Shown here: in pieces, positions 1 to 12,019 of the stretch
How positions within the stretch are numbered: position 1 is the first letter of the stretch
Layout of the letters: each line of letters starts with the position of its first letter
Assembly: GCF_014529535.1 (NCBI RefSeq)
Contig: NW_023503555.1
Coordinates: 6,944,001-7,008,000 of the forward strand
Reading direction: 5' to 3'
Origin: Bradysia coprophila
Lineage: Eukaryota; Arthropoda; Insecta; Diptera; Sciaridae
Length of the DNA stretch: 64,000 nucleotides
The notes under the pieces: model-generated
The model's database searches: none
What the model was told of the DNA's origin: nothing
The model's input: the letters and a program-made list of their open reading frames with translations, nothing else
Translations under genes and position numbers: made by a program

Positions 1-2510
1 GGAATATATTTCACATTTATGATTTTAAAAATCGCTTTTCCTGCTAATAGTACATAAGTCACCAAATTCGAAATTTTTTGGATTTTGAACTAAGGTTTCG
101 ATAGATTAAAATGTAATCCTGAGGGTATTAAATTGTACTTCCAAAAAATATTCGGTAGCGTTTTGTTCATCCCTAAAAGATTAAGATCATATGTCCACAT
201 TTCTTTCTGTAACATACAGGTCACACAAAGGGAAACATATTTAAGGGTAAAGCTGTAAACGGGTCGAATTTATAGATGCAGCCTGATAGGGCCACCTGAA
301 GTTGACGGGTTGAAAATTGTACACACTGTAGAATCAAACGGAAGCTACAGATGCAAATTGCAATCTATAGCCGAAATTTGTAAAGTGATATGGCAAGACA
401 GCTATCTAGCAGTTCTGTTTACAAAATTAGGTGGACAGTGTCTGCTTGCAAATTTCATTATTTTAGACGTGTATGAATACAGTGTAATGAAATTTTCAAG
501 CGGGCACAGAGCACTGTCCGATTTTTGGCCTCCTAATTTTGTAAACAATGTGTGTGCGGTTGGTTGCAAGAGAGCTGCCTTGGATATGATGATAATTTTG
601 TATGATCTGAATTTTAACTGTTCCCACTGGGAACTTCCCAGTCATATCCGCCATATTAACTTGTCGATTCGCTTCAAAAATTCATTGTGGTAACATTGGA
701 CAGCATATTAAATCAAAATAGAATTTCATAGGCGGCTGTCTAACTCAGATTATCTAGTCAGATTAAATCGCATGTAAAACGTTACTTATCGCCTAGATCG
801 GCGGGGTGTCGGGTGATTGACTCTATCATCCATAAAAAAGATAAAATGGTTCCCAAATAGGGTGCCACTTTTCTATCAAATGATTTGTAATTGAATGAGT
901 CCCGTTCGTCTTCTTTTCTGTTCGGCTGAAGAATTTATTGAAAAAATTTGAAGAATGACCTACTTAAAATGAAATCCCTTTTCGACATGAAAATAACACA
1001 TCTCCTCAGCGTATTCATCTAAACATCCATCAAAATAGAATAAAATAACCCGAGACATAACTTTCATTTTTCTGTTGTGTACGAAAAAAAAAAAAATCTT
1101 TGCTTTCGGTATATATCGGAAGAAACATTATCGCACCCTTCATAAAAATCGTCTTATATCCCCTACCTACTCATAATAAAATTTTCGACTTATCCACCGC
1201 GTCATTTTGACAATATAACAAGAAAAACATACACCCGATCGTCATCCATCCATTATAAACTTATGTGTGGAAGAAGTGAAGAGCGGAAAAAAAAACCCCG
1301 GCATTCATGCATCGTTCAACCATACAGAAAAAAAACGAATAGCAGGAGAAATTGCGCCTTTTATTTATTTTTCGCTTTCCCATATTTATATTCGATTTAA
1401 TCCATTTTTATGTTATATTCAATATCACTAAAGTTGAGAGTGTTCAGCGACAAAGAAGAAATAAATGTGATTTCAATGTTTTATCGGTGAAAAATCAGTT
1501 TTAAGTGGTTTTTTAGAGACAAGATTATTGCACTTTATGATCGAAAAGTGTTTCTTTCCTCTCTCTCCTCTCCATCCATGTTGCGATATAGATAGATAGA
1601 TGAACGGATTTTGATGGGGTTGATATGGATTTTGGTTGGTTTATGATTTTTTATTTGTATTATGTCGCAGTTCGTGTGGCTGAAATTTTCCATTTTTTTT
1701 TGAAATTTATTTTTATGACTCCCACGACTTACATTGTGTAGTTTGTGAAATTTATAACTTAACTGAATTTAATGTAAATATATTGAACAGATGCTGAGTG
1801 TGTTTGCCGCTATAATATATGATATGCATATGCTGCCGGTAATGGTTGCAGTGATCGATAAAAAAATCCCATTTTTCAAACACTTTACTTTAGCAGCAAC
1901 TTATTACACAACTTTTTCACTTACTAGTGGAATACAAATATTTCTAGGGTTTGTGACCTCTTGGCGTTCCAACACGTCCAACATCATCTGACAAATTGTT
2001 GCACTGACCGTTATAATATCAACTAAATTCACTGACAAATCTATCTTAACAAGAGGCAAGCATACGTGGAAAGATTCAGCAAGCATGTCCACATCGGTAT
2101 AATTTTACGATACGTTCGTAAGTCAATGGAAATAGAAGACCTTTAAGAGACCCGCTTTGCTAGGCAAGCAAAAAAGTGCATCACGGTCGATCACAGTCTG
2201 CCCAAGGCTCTCAAAATCCAATCTGTCTCTCAATAGAAGAAATATTAAGAAACTCACTGATATTCTCAAAGACTCTAAATTACCATCTGAATTTGAAAGA
2301 TTTTAGTAACTTCCAGTTCAGCTCCATAAGGCACATTCACCCGAGACATATTCTCAGGTACATAAACAGAACTAATAGATACTGCATTTCTGTGAGTTGC
2401 CCAACAGAGCCAAGGTGCTGGGACACAGTGTCCCACCAACTTTATCCTATGTGTATCTTAGACTAGGTCGTTATATCATATGAATGAATTGATTTTTTAA
2501 GGTTCGGAAT
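1..2510. other. AT-rich intergenic DNA, no gene recognised
   Basis: Short open frames here show no codon structure, splice sites or recognisable domains. The longest (310-693) opens with TTG. Poly(A) and poly(T) runs are frequent. I see no repeat family shared with the rest of the window. Confidence 0.6.
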
Positions 2511-2740
2511 GAGTCGACCTGAAAATTCAGGTCAGGTCAAGTAGTAGATTACCTGACCTGACCTGAACCTGAATTTCTGAAACCTGTCAGGTCAGGTTTC
2601 AGATATAACTGATTTACCTGACCTGACTAGCACTTTCAGGTCAATGCAGGTCAGGTCAAAATTATCAGAATCAGGTCAAAACAGGTTTCAGGTAATTTCA
2701 GGTCAGTTTCAGGTAAACCTCACCTGTTTCGTGCCTTTTT
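2511..2740. repeat. AGGTCA-dense degenerate repeat
   Basis: This stretch is built from CAGGTCAGGT-type words on both strands. I count about eleven exact AGGTCA or TGACCT hexamers plus several AGGT(T/A) variants, often as overlapping pairs (AGGTCAGGTCA). It may be the subterminal repeat region of a DNA transposon. A weaker CAGGTT-rich relative occurs near 49,555-49,640. AGGTCA is also the nuclear-receptor half-site, but nothing here shows regulatory use. Confidence 0.6.
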
Positions 2741-4985
2741 ATTTTTAAAATTAAAACTGTTGGATCTTTTTCCCAATATAGCGGTTTAACACTTTATTCT
2801 TTCTGTTCTTAACCCTATTCCTAAAGTCTACTACTTCAATACATTTCGCTTTTATATAACAGACAGTAGACATAGTTAATCGCTCATTTTTGTCGATAAT
2901 ACACATGTTTGGTTAGATATGCGGTAAACGACTATGGAAGTGGTTCATTCATCATCCATCATTCATACATATATTTTCACAAAATCCTTACATTTTTGCG
3001 TGCTATGGAGGAGTGGGTGTAAAATTTGTGTCATTTTTGTGAATCACATAAGTCAAAACGCCCGGATAGTTCAGTTCTATAGAAAATCTGGGACTGAGAT
3101 GTTTCAATAGAAGTGACTGGCTACATTTTACTGCAGAGCGTTTGACTACTACTGGTTTATATCAATTTAAGTTTGACCTTTTTTACTTAACGGGTAAATT
3201 GGACTTTCGAAATTATTATTGATAACGTTCGGGTGAGGCTTCGAAAAATGACCAGCCCGTTGTTATTTTTTGAAACAAAATAATCCTTTTTCCGTCTTCT
3301 ACTAGCCAATTCAACTCCTTGGGTTTGCCTCATATTCATTTTTCATTGGCCACATCCTTATTACTAACAGATTCTCATATATCCCATGACGTACAAGACA
3401 CTCACCACCAACAGTTACGTACATAAAATTCCAGATTTCTCGACACAATTCCAACGAAATTGCAAAGTAAAAAAAGGCGGCCAAGAAGGAAATATATAGC
3501 GTCACAAAAGGCACGAAAAACATTTAATTTAATGGACAGACAACTAATTAAGTTGTTTAACATTTGTGTTGCCATGTTTGGTGTGTGCGATGTGTACTAT
3601 GGGAGATGTTGTTGTTATTGTTGTTGTTAATTCCTCCTTTATTTGGTTTCTGACATTTTCGCATTACACATTTATTGTTCCAGCCATTAACATTTGAAGT
3701 CATTATTAGCTGGAGAATGGTAATGAACCCAACTGAATGTTTGGTATTTAATGAAAATTAAATGTTTTCGTTTTGGCCAAAGTGTTTTTGTTTATGCGAA
3801 AATGTAGAACTCTGGCAGCACAAGAACGATTCGGCGAAAGTACACATAAAGTTTTGTTGGGTGAAATTCTCGGGCCCGAAACGTATTATATCACTGCGTT
3901 TTCCATTCTTCTGTGTGTGTGGATTTAATGAGTGTTGGATTTATTTTGGTTGCAAATTAAATGGATACAATGAAGAATGATTATCTTGGGGAGATTATCT
4001 TTGTTATTTAGCGTTAATTGAATTTCAGACAATTAATTTCCATACGGTTGATGAAAATAGTTGCGAATGAAATAGTTTTTTTGTGCACATAAAGACGTTT
4101 CAAGGGACGTTAAGTGGCCTTAGAGCTATACAGAATGATTTCTCGTAAAAGAGTTTTTTTAATGTAGAAGTTCGAATGGAAACAATAATCTTAATCTTTT
4201 TAGGTGGCTGTGCCATCCGTTATCATTAACAATCACAAATAGTTATTTGTTTACCAAGGGAACAAAACAGGAAATTTCGAAATGGGCGAAATATTTTGCC
4301 ACGGCGGAGCGAGGACAGCGAAACACTCGAGTTTTTACTATTTCCTTTCAGGGCAGAACACAACGTTTTCCATACTTACGAGGTGTGATCAATTGACCAA
4401 CTCCACGAAACAGAAACATAAATTTGTTGCACAATTTATCGAAACAAAAACAAAAGTGCTAGAGCTGAATCCGCGGCTGAAGCTAAAAAAAAACAAAGGT
4501 GACAGCTAGGGGGATAATATTTCTATTTTCTCCCCTTTCAAAACCAGAGGGAAGAAAATAGACATTTTCATCAGACAAAACTTCATTTTACTATGGCCTT
4601 TTGAGTAGAGAAAATAAGGGTAATCCCACCGCGCATACGAAAAAAATCTAACATTTAAGGTTTAATTGGCCTTGAAGCAGCAACTAAAATTTCTAATTTT
4701 TCGGTATGAACACTTGTGACAATTGCAGCAACTTTAGTGAACGGGTAACCAATTAAACGAATACGCAAAAATGATATTGTCGATTGCACGACAAAAAGGA
4801 TCATCCAATGAAAACACATTGAGATTCCATAGTGTTTTAGAGTCAGACAGAGATGTCTGCAATTGTCGAGTTTAATTTTCAACGGATGACAGACATACCA
4901 ACAATGTAATTGTCGTATCTATTACTTTACTCCATTTGATTATAGCTTTCTCCTTGTGTTAATATTATCTCTTGTCCTTCATTAT
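2741..4985. other. Intergenic DNA, no gene recognised
   Basis: No convincing coding region. Short frames at 3,311-3,523 (minus) and 3,762-3,980 (plus) lack domains and splice context. A short GTT-rich simple repeat lies near 3,608-3,630. Confidence 0.55.
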
Positions 4986-4989
4986 TTTT

Positions 4990-5085
4990 AACAAAAATTT
5001 TGCTATATGAAGCAGCATTACTCCTCATATTTTATTGATTATTTTTGTTGTCGCTGTCGTTAACAGATGACATAGCAGCTGATAC
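4990..5085 (+). repeat. TTAA-type MITE, partial copy
   Basis: The right half of the window's commonest MITE is recognisable: a TGCTATATGA-like core, then TTGTCGCTGTCGTTAACAGATGAC. The left inverted terminus is not seen. Confidence 0.45.
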
Positions 5086-5239
5086 CAGCAGACTATTTTC
5101 ATGCATCAGAACTTTGGCATTGATTCAAGCAAAACTATTTTGACATAAATTTTGCAAATGTAAAATTCCCACAATCTTCCCCAATGGAGCCAAATCCAAT
5201 TAGCATTCCTTTAGCTTATGACACACTTATTCACAAAGT

Positions 5240-5385
5240 CTCTTTTGTCTTTTACTTCATTTGCCTAAATTATCTCCTAGCGCTCGATGCAAAATCTATT
5301 ACTTCAATTACTATTTAATGGAACACCTGTCTGAGCTCGCCGTTTATTCTTGTCATTTTGGTCGATAACGAATGGTAGATGGTCG
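5240..5385 (+). repeat. TTAA-type MITE, diverged copy
   Basis: Family words appear in order: CTTTTACTTCATTTG, AATCTATTACTTCA, then CGTTTATTCTTGTC and GGTCGATAACGAATGG. The order of the two CTTCA words differs from other copies, so this is a rearranged or doubly inserted fragment. Confidence 0.4.
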
Positions 5386-5389
5386 AAAA

Positions 5390-6880
5390 TTATTTTAGAC
5401 TCAAAGTATACGATCACCTGCCCTTCGTGTAAAATAATTCTCTAAAAATACCCATTAGCTATCCACAATGAATCTAACCGAAAAAAATTAAATTAATTTT
5501 CATTAATATTTGTCCGGAACTACATAACTGTCTCTGTCTCAATGATTAAGCGAAAAAATTATTTCAATAACCAAAACTCATTTGACAAACTTTCATTCTA
5601 TTGAAAATGGAAATTCATTAGTCGGCCACACAATTCAATACCCACATATACCTTTAATGACATAAAAAGAACGAAAAGTAAAAATCTCTCCGTTCGGTTC
5701 TTTTTTCTTCATTCTTTTAATCTTATCTATATTTTACAGCCATCAGCATCATTAACAGAAAGCTCATTTATCTAAATAAATTTTCGTCTTTTTTCTGCCT
5801 TTTCTTCTTGTTGTAAGAAGTTTTGATTGACTTACGATGCGGCTGCTGTTCGGGGGCTCTTTGTATATAGATACAGAGTCGGTAATATACATACATCTAT
5901 AGCTTGCTTATACATTCAACAAAAAAAAGGAATGCTGCGCCCATATGACATTTGGGATGAGTAAAAAATGTATAGGTTTCGCATTTACAAAAAAAAAATC
6001 TTTTTGCTATCTCTGCTCTTTTTTCTGACTTCATATTTCATAAATACACAGCATACGAAACTGTTAAACATCACAAACGCGACCGGGGAGATTAATGGAA
6101 AAGAAACCGAGAGCGAGCAAAAAAAAAAATATTTATAATATTCCAGAGTACAGACACACATACACCCGGATTGGGTGGGTGTTGTGGTCACCCCATATTT
6201 TGCATCAAGAGGTACTCCAAAAATGGAGAAAGAAAAAAGTAAAATTATCCAACGTTCACTTATAACTTCCAAAAAATGCTACCGTAAAATGCATACTGGT
6301 GATATAACTCGGGCTCTCTGCACTGAGGGAGGATAGTGTGACGCTATAGCCATATAAACAAGAGCACCGATCTCTCCATCTTTTTCGAAAAACGTTTTGT
6401 TATAAAGCGGGGTGTGTAGATACAGAAAAGAAGTAATTTATATTCAACTTTCAGTTTAAATGTTTGAGTCATTTATCATTTTGTCACGTGGTACAAAGTG
6501 GCATTATAGAAAAATGATTTTTCTCAGTCTTTTTTCCACACAATTTTTTTTTTGCTGCTGCTAATATTGCAAAGTTTGGGAGAGTTGGAATTTTGACATT
6601 TCGGGTGTGTATTTGAAATAAGAACTTCGTTTGAGGCAGTCATCAAATTTTCTCGCCTCAACTGAGACTTCGGGAGCCTTTGTTGTGACAAATATTGTGT
6701 TGACATCTGTCAAAAAGTTGGAAATTTCATTCATATCGAATAACTTGTAGCAAATAACTGTTTTTTACCTAATTGTATGAGTCTGATAGTGAACTTTGCA
6801 TTAGGAGTAACATCCATCAAATCACAAAAATTATAAAAATTTCACTGGGTAAGAGTTGTAGCCATGTATTGGTCATGTAT
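5390..6880. other. Intergenic DNA, no gene recognised
   Basis: AT-rich sequence with poly(A) runs and no ORF that looks coding. The 95-codon minus-strand frame at 5,985-6,272 is hydrophobic but low complexity, with no support. Confidence 0.5.
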
Positions 6881-6882
6881 AG

Positions 6883-7048
6883 TTTTGTTCCAATGTCCTA
6901 CAAAGTGTCAAATTTCTGTCAAATTTGATCCAGATGGACATAACCTCATCAACATTTGGATATAATATATATGAAAAATCGGGCAGGTTATGTCGATCTG
7001 GATCAAGTTGAACTGTCAAATTTTTGGTTTACAGTTACTTGGAACAAA
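6883..7048. repeat. Palindromic MITE (TTTTGTTCCAA ends)
   Basis: The outer arms TTTTGTTCCAA and TTGGAACAAA are inverted, and inner arms (TTGATCCAGAT.GACATAACCT against AGGTTATGTCGATCTGGATCAA) form a second, longer stem. TATTGGTCA occurs just outside on both sides (6,868-6,876 and 7,051-7,059), a possible 9-bp target duplication. No coding capacity. Confidence 0.7.
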
Positions 7049-7225
7049 TCTATTGGTCACGGTTCATTTATTTTCTTTTTAATTTCGTTCACCTTGTTCC
7101 GGAATAAATTGAATAGTTAAATTGACTTTTACATTTAACTCACACATCGGCAACGTTCAAAGGACTTTTAAATCACCTTTTTATACTGTTTTGAACACGA
7201 ACAAAATTCCAAATTCTTAACTCCG

Positions 7226-7707
7226 GGAGAGGGATTACGGTATATCAGTTCTCTTCCCTAAATTCTACCTGATAAAGTACAGTGGCATTTTTTTCGAAAG
7301 ATATCGCTGTGTCAAAAGAACACTGCGGCTAAATAATTAATCTTTTACTCGATAGATTTTAGTCCAATAAGATGCACATGATCTCAGGACACTGGAAAAG
7401 TAATTAGTTTTTAAATCGGCTCTACATCGACTTTGCGATAAGGGTCTTAAGCAAGGATATGATGTAACGTTTTTTCAAACCCTTATCTACAAGAAAATGT
7501 ACGCCCAATTGAAAAACTGATTACTGTTTCGGAGTACTGAGGTCATGTGCTATACGATGGCATTTTAATTGACTGAAATTCGTCGAGTAAAAGATTAATT
7601 ATTTTTCTGTTGACATTGGCGTTGTAACAGCGACATCTTTCAGTGAAATAGTGAATCGGACTCTATCGGTAGAAGATCAAAGAGAATTGATCCCGTAATC
7701 CCTCTCC
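7226..7707. repeat. Foldback element, 482 bp
   Basis: The ends are an exact 15-bp inverted repeat, GGAGAGGGATTACGG. Inner arms also pair (TTAATCTTTTACTCGA near 7,340 against TCGAGTAAAAGATTAA near 7,585). It ends about 320 bp beyond the 3' end of the neighbouring BTB gene. No transposase is encoded, so it is a non-autonomous DNA element. Confidence 0.7.
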
Positions 7708-8026
7708 AGTCACTGTTTGTTTCTGTATGTGGAAGTTCAAGTACTCTACTCCAGTTGAAGAAAGTGCAAGGAGAATTTGTTTTAAGAATTGAAGAATTGA
7801 ACATACATCCGAGGAGGAAACCACTTCTTGAAATGCTGACAATGCGACCAGAAAATATCGAAGGAAAATATATCAGAAAACAAAACTCATTGTCCTGCGC
7901 TCCATATAAAACCAATAAATCCTCTAATTCTGAACCATCAAGGGAAAAGTAAACAATTTTCAACATTTACGTTCTCGTTTATTCAATATAAATTAGAAAA
8001 GCAAATTCGAAAATGCTTTGGAAATT

Positions 8027-9272
8027 TCAAATTCGATTAAAATACATTGTACTGAGAAATGCGAAATACTCATCGAAGTTCAATTCAAGGTCCTCAAATT
8101 CGATATTCCGAGTATTTATGTATCGACTCTGGAAAATATCAGCCATAGAACTGATTAATTCAATTTTGTATGACCGCTTCGGATGTATCAGGATAGGTTT
8201 TGGAAAATTTACAAAGGCAAAATCTTCACTGCTAACGTGAAAAGTTGCCTTAAGGAGCAACTTCTCATTTTGTTCGATTTTCTGAGACAGTTGTAAGAGT
8301 GACCATTTCTTTTTTCCGATTATTTCTGCTATGAACAGTTCCCAATCGATCGAGGCAACACTCGAAAATCCGTTTTTCATCCCAAAAGAATGTGGCGTAG
8401 CAAACCGGACTGGCAGTGAAAGAATCCGGTTTATATTCCTTGCATGCAATCAATTGCAGAATCTCTGACATTTCTAGACCCGTGAAAAGTCCGACGCACT
8501 TCGCGTTGCGTGAAGCGAAATGCTCTAACTGCATTCGATTGAAATGAATCGAATACAAAACCGATTCACCTAGTTTCGCACGTAAATTTTTGCTTTCGCT
8601 AGGATCCATTCCATTCATTTCACACGATCTTTTAGCCCATGCAATACATGCGTCGAAAACGCATATTTCTTCGCACATCAACGAATCCATTCGTACGATG
8701 AGCTGAAACAACGACCCCTTGCAATTCAGAAAATCGTTACTCTTCAAAACGGCCTCTGCGTTGGCGGATATTTTTCGTTTGCAAAAATGCTTCAAATCAT
8801 CCAAATCAAATTGAACTGCCAACTCATACGCGGAACAGACGTCTTCATTAGTCATTACATCCTTGAGGAAATCAGAGCACTGCACCATGCATCGTTCGAT
8901 GCCATACTTTCGGACCAGGTTCATCACATCAGCGATATTATTGACGCTCAAGCTGATTTCGTCAAGGTAGAAGAATTGCAAGAACTCTCTGAATGCCGAT
9001 GAGCTTACATCTGATATTTTCACTTCATCGCCTTCGGCCATCGATCCGTAGAACATTGTCTCGAAAACTTTGCTGCCAGTGGACAAAATCACTTTGTTAG
9101 CTGGAATTCGTTCTATGTCACTGATGCCATCTGTTTCGAATAGAAAATGCACATCAGCAGTCTTCTCATTCAGGTACAATTTGCGATTGATCGAAACAAC
9201 GAGTTTTATGTTCGGTGATGACAAATCTTCGCCGATGTGCATCTCGGTCGCGCCATTGGCGTCGAGTTTCAT
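8027..9272 (-). CDS. BTB-BACK domain protein, C-terminal part frameshifted
   Basis: The first frame (9,272 down to 8,265, 335 codons) has a BTB/POZ domain at about residues 38-137, with the typical pattern ANKVILSTGSKVFETMFYGS, followed by a BACK domain at about 140-275. BTB-BACK proteins usually dimerise and act as cullin-3 substrate adaptors; that role is family knowledge, not shown here. The natural C-terminal continuation, with FVNFPKPILIHPKRSYKIEL resembling a PHR-like strand, lies in another frame (8,449 down to 8,027). The two differ by one base in register, with the switch between about 8,340 and 8,449. I see no good intron there. This is either a recent one-base indel (an early pseudogene or truncated protein) or a sequence error. 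The start at 9,272 is the first ATG ahead of the domain. A foldback element lies just downstream. Confidence 0.8.
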
Positions 9273-9589
9273 TGAGGTTGTTCTTCTTCAGACATCTTTT
9301 TATTGATCTACAACAAACAGAACAAGAGCCAATGTTATAGCTGAGTGTAAAATGCCAATTAGCATTCAGAGAATTTGTTTCTTTATAAAATGGGTTCTGG
9401 ATCTTACTTTTTGGAGCTTCTTTTGAATCGAACGATAATGTGGTTGAATAATTGCACAAAAACAAAGTTTTACGATTAAACAAATTAATTTCTGTTTCTC
9501 CTTCAAATTAGTCCAGATACAAAGAACTCTATCAGATGACTAACACCAATCTAACACCTACTTTGTAACGAAAGATCGACAATGGAGTT

Positions 9590-9780
9590 TATTGTTATCC
9601 AGAGAAAAGTTAAGTTGGTGCACATCAAGTAGCGTGAATGACATGACAGTTGGCACCTATGAAAGAGAATTCGTATGAAATTCTCTCGCATTCTCTCCCA
9701 TTTATGCGAGCTGTTAGTTACATGTTTATGTTTCTTTCTCGCCGCATGTGTACCAACTTAACATTTCTCTGTTGTTATCG
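9590..9780. repeat. Palindromic MITE upstream of the BTB gene
   Basis: Arms at 9,599-9,625 (AGAGAAAAGTTAAGTTGGTG...) and 9,746-9,771 (...CCAACTTAACATTTCTCT) are inverted. The centre holds a second small palindrome around GAGAGAATTCGTATGAAATTCTCTC. No coding content. It sits about 320 bp 5' of the BTB start codon. Confidence 0.7.
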
Positions 9781-10109
9781 TTGTGGTTATCGAACACAAA
9801 GTTCTGAAACATACTCTTTGGCTGTATTATGGTGATCGTCAGTAATACGCGCTTTTAGAACTAGGCCCCACCTCTTGGGTGGGTCAGGTCCCTTGACTGA
9901 CTTTTTTTTTCTTTCTATAATTCCAGTCTTAGTTTTCCAGCCATTTTTAAATAAGGTGGTGTTTTTGAGATAACAAAACTAAAGTCATATGAAAAGGTGA
10001 TGTCTCTTTTATTTAGAAAACAGCAGATTCACATGCTTCATTTTACTCATATTTATTTAATTTCCTGAAGAAACAAAAAGAGCTATGAGTTGTAGGTCCA
10101 GCGAGCGAT

Positions 10110-10260
10110 GTCTTACTCCTAATATGAGTCTCCTATATAGTCTACTAAAAGCGCTGAACAGGTGGCGCATTTCTTGCCTGTGAAAAAAACTCATGTGAAT
10201 TACGGCCCTCGCTTCGCTCTGGCAAAGTTCACACTCGTGCAAACACTTTAGGAACGAAAA
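10110..10260 (-). repeat. AGCGAAGCGAGGG module, copy 1 (inverted)
   Basis: Shares with 10,757-10,905 the words TCCTAATATGAGTC, GGCGCATTTCTTGCC-like and CCCTCGCTTCGCTCTGG, in order. The reverse complement recurs in tandem at 53.5 and 56.4 kb. Confidence 0.65.
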
Positions 10261-10756
10261 AAAAATTGTCGTATATCGCAGATTACCAGTCCAATAAAGT
10301 CCAATGTTCGAATTTAACCTCAGGAATTACGATACTGGTCGAAAACACTTCATATTTTCAAATCTGCAATTTTTGAAGCCTCTGAGAATTACTCGAGTTA
10401 TCGTGTTATCAAGCAAGCAAGATTGTTTTAGACTTCTAGATTGTTCGACCAGAAATCCAGATTCACTTTCTCGTCGAATAAGAAATTTTTCTGGAAATCC
10501 GTTGCAAAAATGAGTAACAAGTTGTGTTTACAATTCCAATTACTCCAACCTCACTACTCCAATATTAACCATCTACAAAAATTACTTAAGTTATCACGAT
10601 AACAAGGAAAAGCGTCTGAGTATAATTTCTCCCATATCTTGTAAAAACGATCACAAAATTATAGTTTTACTCTTTACTCTTTTACTCCATTACGAGTCGT
10701 TTATATTGTCTTCTAAAAAGCACTCTGAATGGAAGGTCCAGCGAGATACGTTTAAC

Positions 10757-10905
10757 TCCTAATATGAGTCTACTAAAAGCGCCGAAAAGGCGGCGTATTT
10801 CTTGCCTACCTCTCGAAAAAATAAAACTCGTGTGCATTACGGCCCTCGCTTCGCTCTGGCCGCAAAGTTCACACTCGTTCAAACATTTTAGGAACGAAAA
10901 AATTC
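10757..10905 (-). repeat. AGCGAAGCGAGGG module, copy 2 (inverted)
   Basis: Second copy of the module about 640 bp to the right, with the same order of words (AAAGCGCCGAAAAGGCGGCG, CTCGTGTGCATTACGGCC, CTCGCTTCGCTCTGG). The sequence around both copies is also similar, so the unit duplicated here is longer than the module. Confidence 0.65.
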
Positions 10906-11199
10906 TTTTAAGAATACGATTTCACCCAAAAATTGTCGTATATCCCAGATTACTAGTCCAATTAAATTGCAATGTTCGAGTTTAACCACATGAATTTCGC
11001 TACTGGTCGAAATTGATTTTTGAAGCCTCTGAGAATTACACGAGCTCTAGGTTTCTCAAGCAAGCAAGCAAAAACTCTTTTGGGAAGTACTTCTAAACTG
11101 TTAGACCAGAAAACCAGAATTTCACTACTCGTCAAATATGAAATTTTTCTTTAAATCCGTTGCAAAAATGTCGTGGTATAACAAGTTATCTTTACAATT

Positions 11200-11885
11200 A
11201 CTCCAAACTCACTACTCCAATATGTCATTCTCTGTCAATTAAAACAAAAAATTTGAAAATCGGGTAAAAATTACTAAAGTTATCGCGCGGTAACAAGAAA
11301 AAGCGTCTGTGTAGAATATCTCCCATCTCGTTGTTCGAATATTATCCATCAGCAAACTCAGTCTCAAGAGTTTCAATCTTCGTCGATTAAGACAAAATCT
11401 TTGAAAATCGGATAAGAATTATGGAAGTTATCGCGGTAACAAGTAAAAAACTCTCTTGAGAATTACTCCCAACTCATTCCTCCAATATTGCCCATCCACG
11501 AACTTAACCTCATGATTTTCATTCTCCGTCGATTAAAACCAAAATTTTGAAAATCGGTAAAGAATTACTCGAGTTATCGAGTCCACAAGGAAAAGCGTCT
11601 GTGAAGAATTTCTCCCATCTCCTTGTTCTAACATTATCCATCTGCAAACTCAACCTCAAGAATTTCAATCTTCGTCGAATTACACAAGAAATTTGAAAAT
11701 CTGATAAGAATTACGGATGTTATCGCGGTAACAAGGAATAAAATTCTCTTGAGAATTACTCCCATCTCATTACCCAAATATTGCCCATCTACGAACTTAA
11801 CCTCATGATTTTCATTCTCCTTCGATTAAAACCAAAATTTTGCAAATCGGTAAAGAATTACTCGAGTTATCGAGTCCACAAGTGT
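11200..11885. repeat. About 300-bp tandem repeat inside the composite element
   Basis: CTCATGATTTTCATTCTCC with CGATTAAAACCAAAATTTTG recurs about 300 bp apart (near 11,510 and 11,810). Related half-units carrying TTTGAAAATCGG and TTATCGCGGTAACAAG lie between them, giving a roughly 150-bp half-unit and 300-bp dimer structure. Confidence 0.6.
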
Positions 11886-12019
11886 ACGGACGTTTTCTGT
11901 ATTTAACGTTTTTTGCCAATGTAGAACATTTTCAAAATATCAAAGTGAACTCAGCGTTACGGACATTCAAGGGTATTTTCTTTCATAAGACCCTGACTTT
12001 CAGTCAAGGGAATAATAAT

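Larger units (their letters stand above)
9861..12015 (-). repeat. Composite interspersed repeat, inverted copy
   Basis: The left edge (9,861-9,902) is the reverse complement of the CAAGGGACCCGACCCGCC terminus seen at 54.7 and 57.0 kb. The right edge, near 12,000, carries the reverse complement of CCCTTGACTGAAAGTCAAGGG. Between them lie inverted copies of the AGCGAAGCGAGGG module and roughly 300-bp tandem units. It is therefore a minus-oriented copy of the element duplicated at 52.3-57.05 kb. The 160-codon frame crossing its edge (11,840-12,322) has no recognisable protein. Confidence 0.6.

Noticed and set aside
310-693. 127-codon open frame on the plus strand
   Set aside because: It begins at TTG, which is not a normal eukaryotic start, and has no domain, splice context or composition signal.
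7640-7966. Opposed open frames (108 codons minus, 65 codons plus) beside the BTB gene
   Set aside because: They overlap each other and the right arm of the foldback element, and neither shows a recognisable domain.
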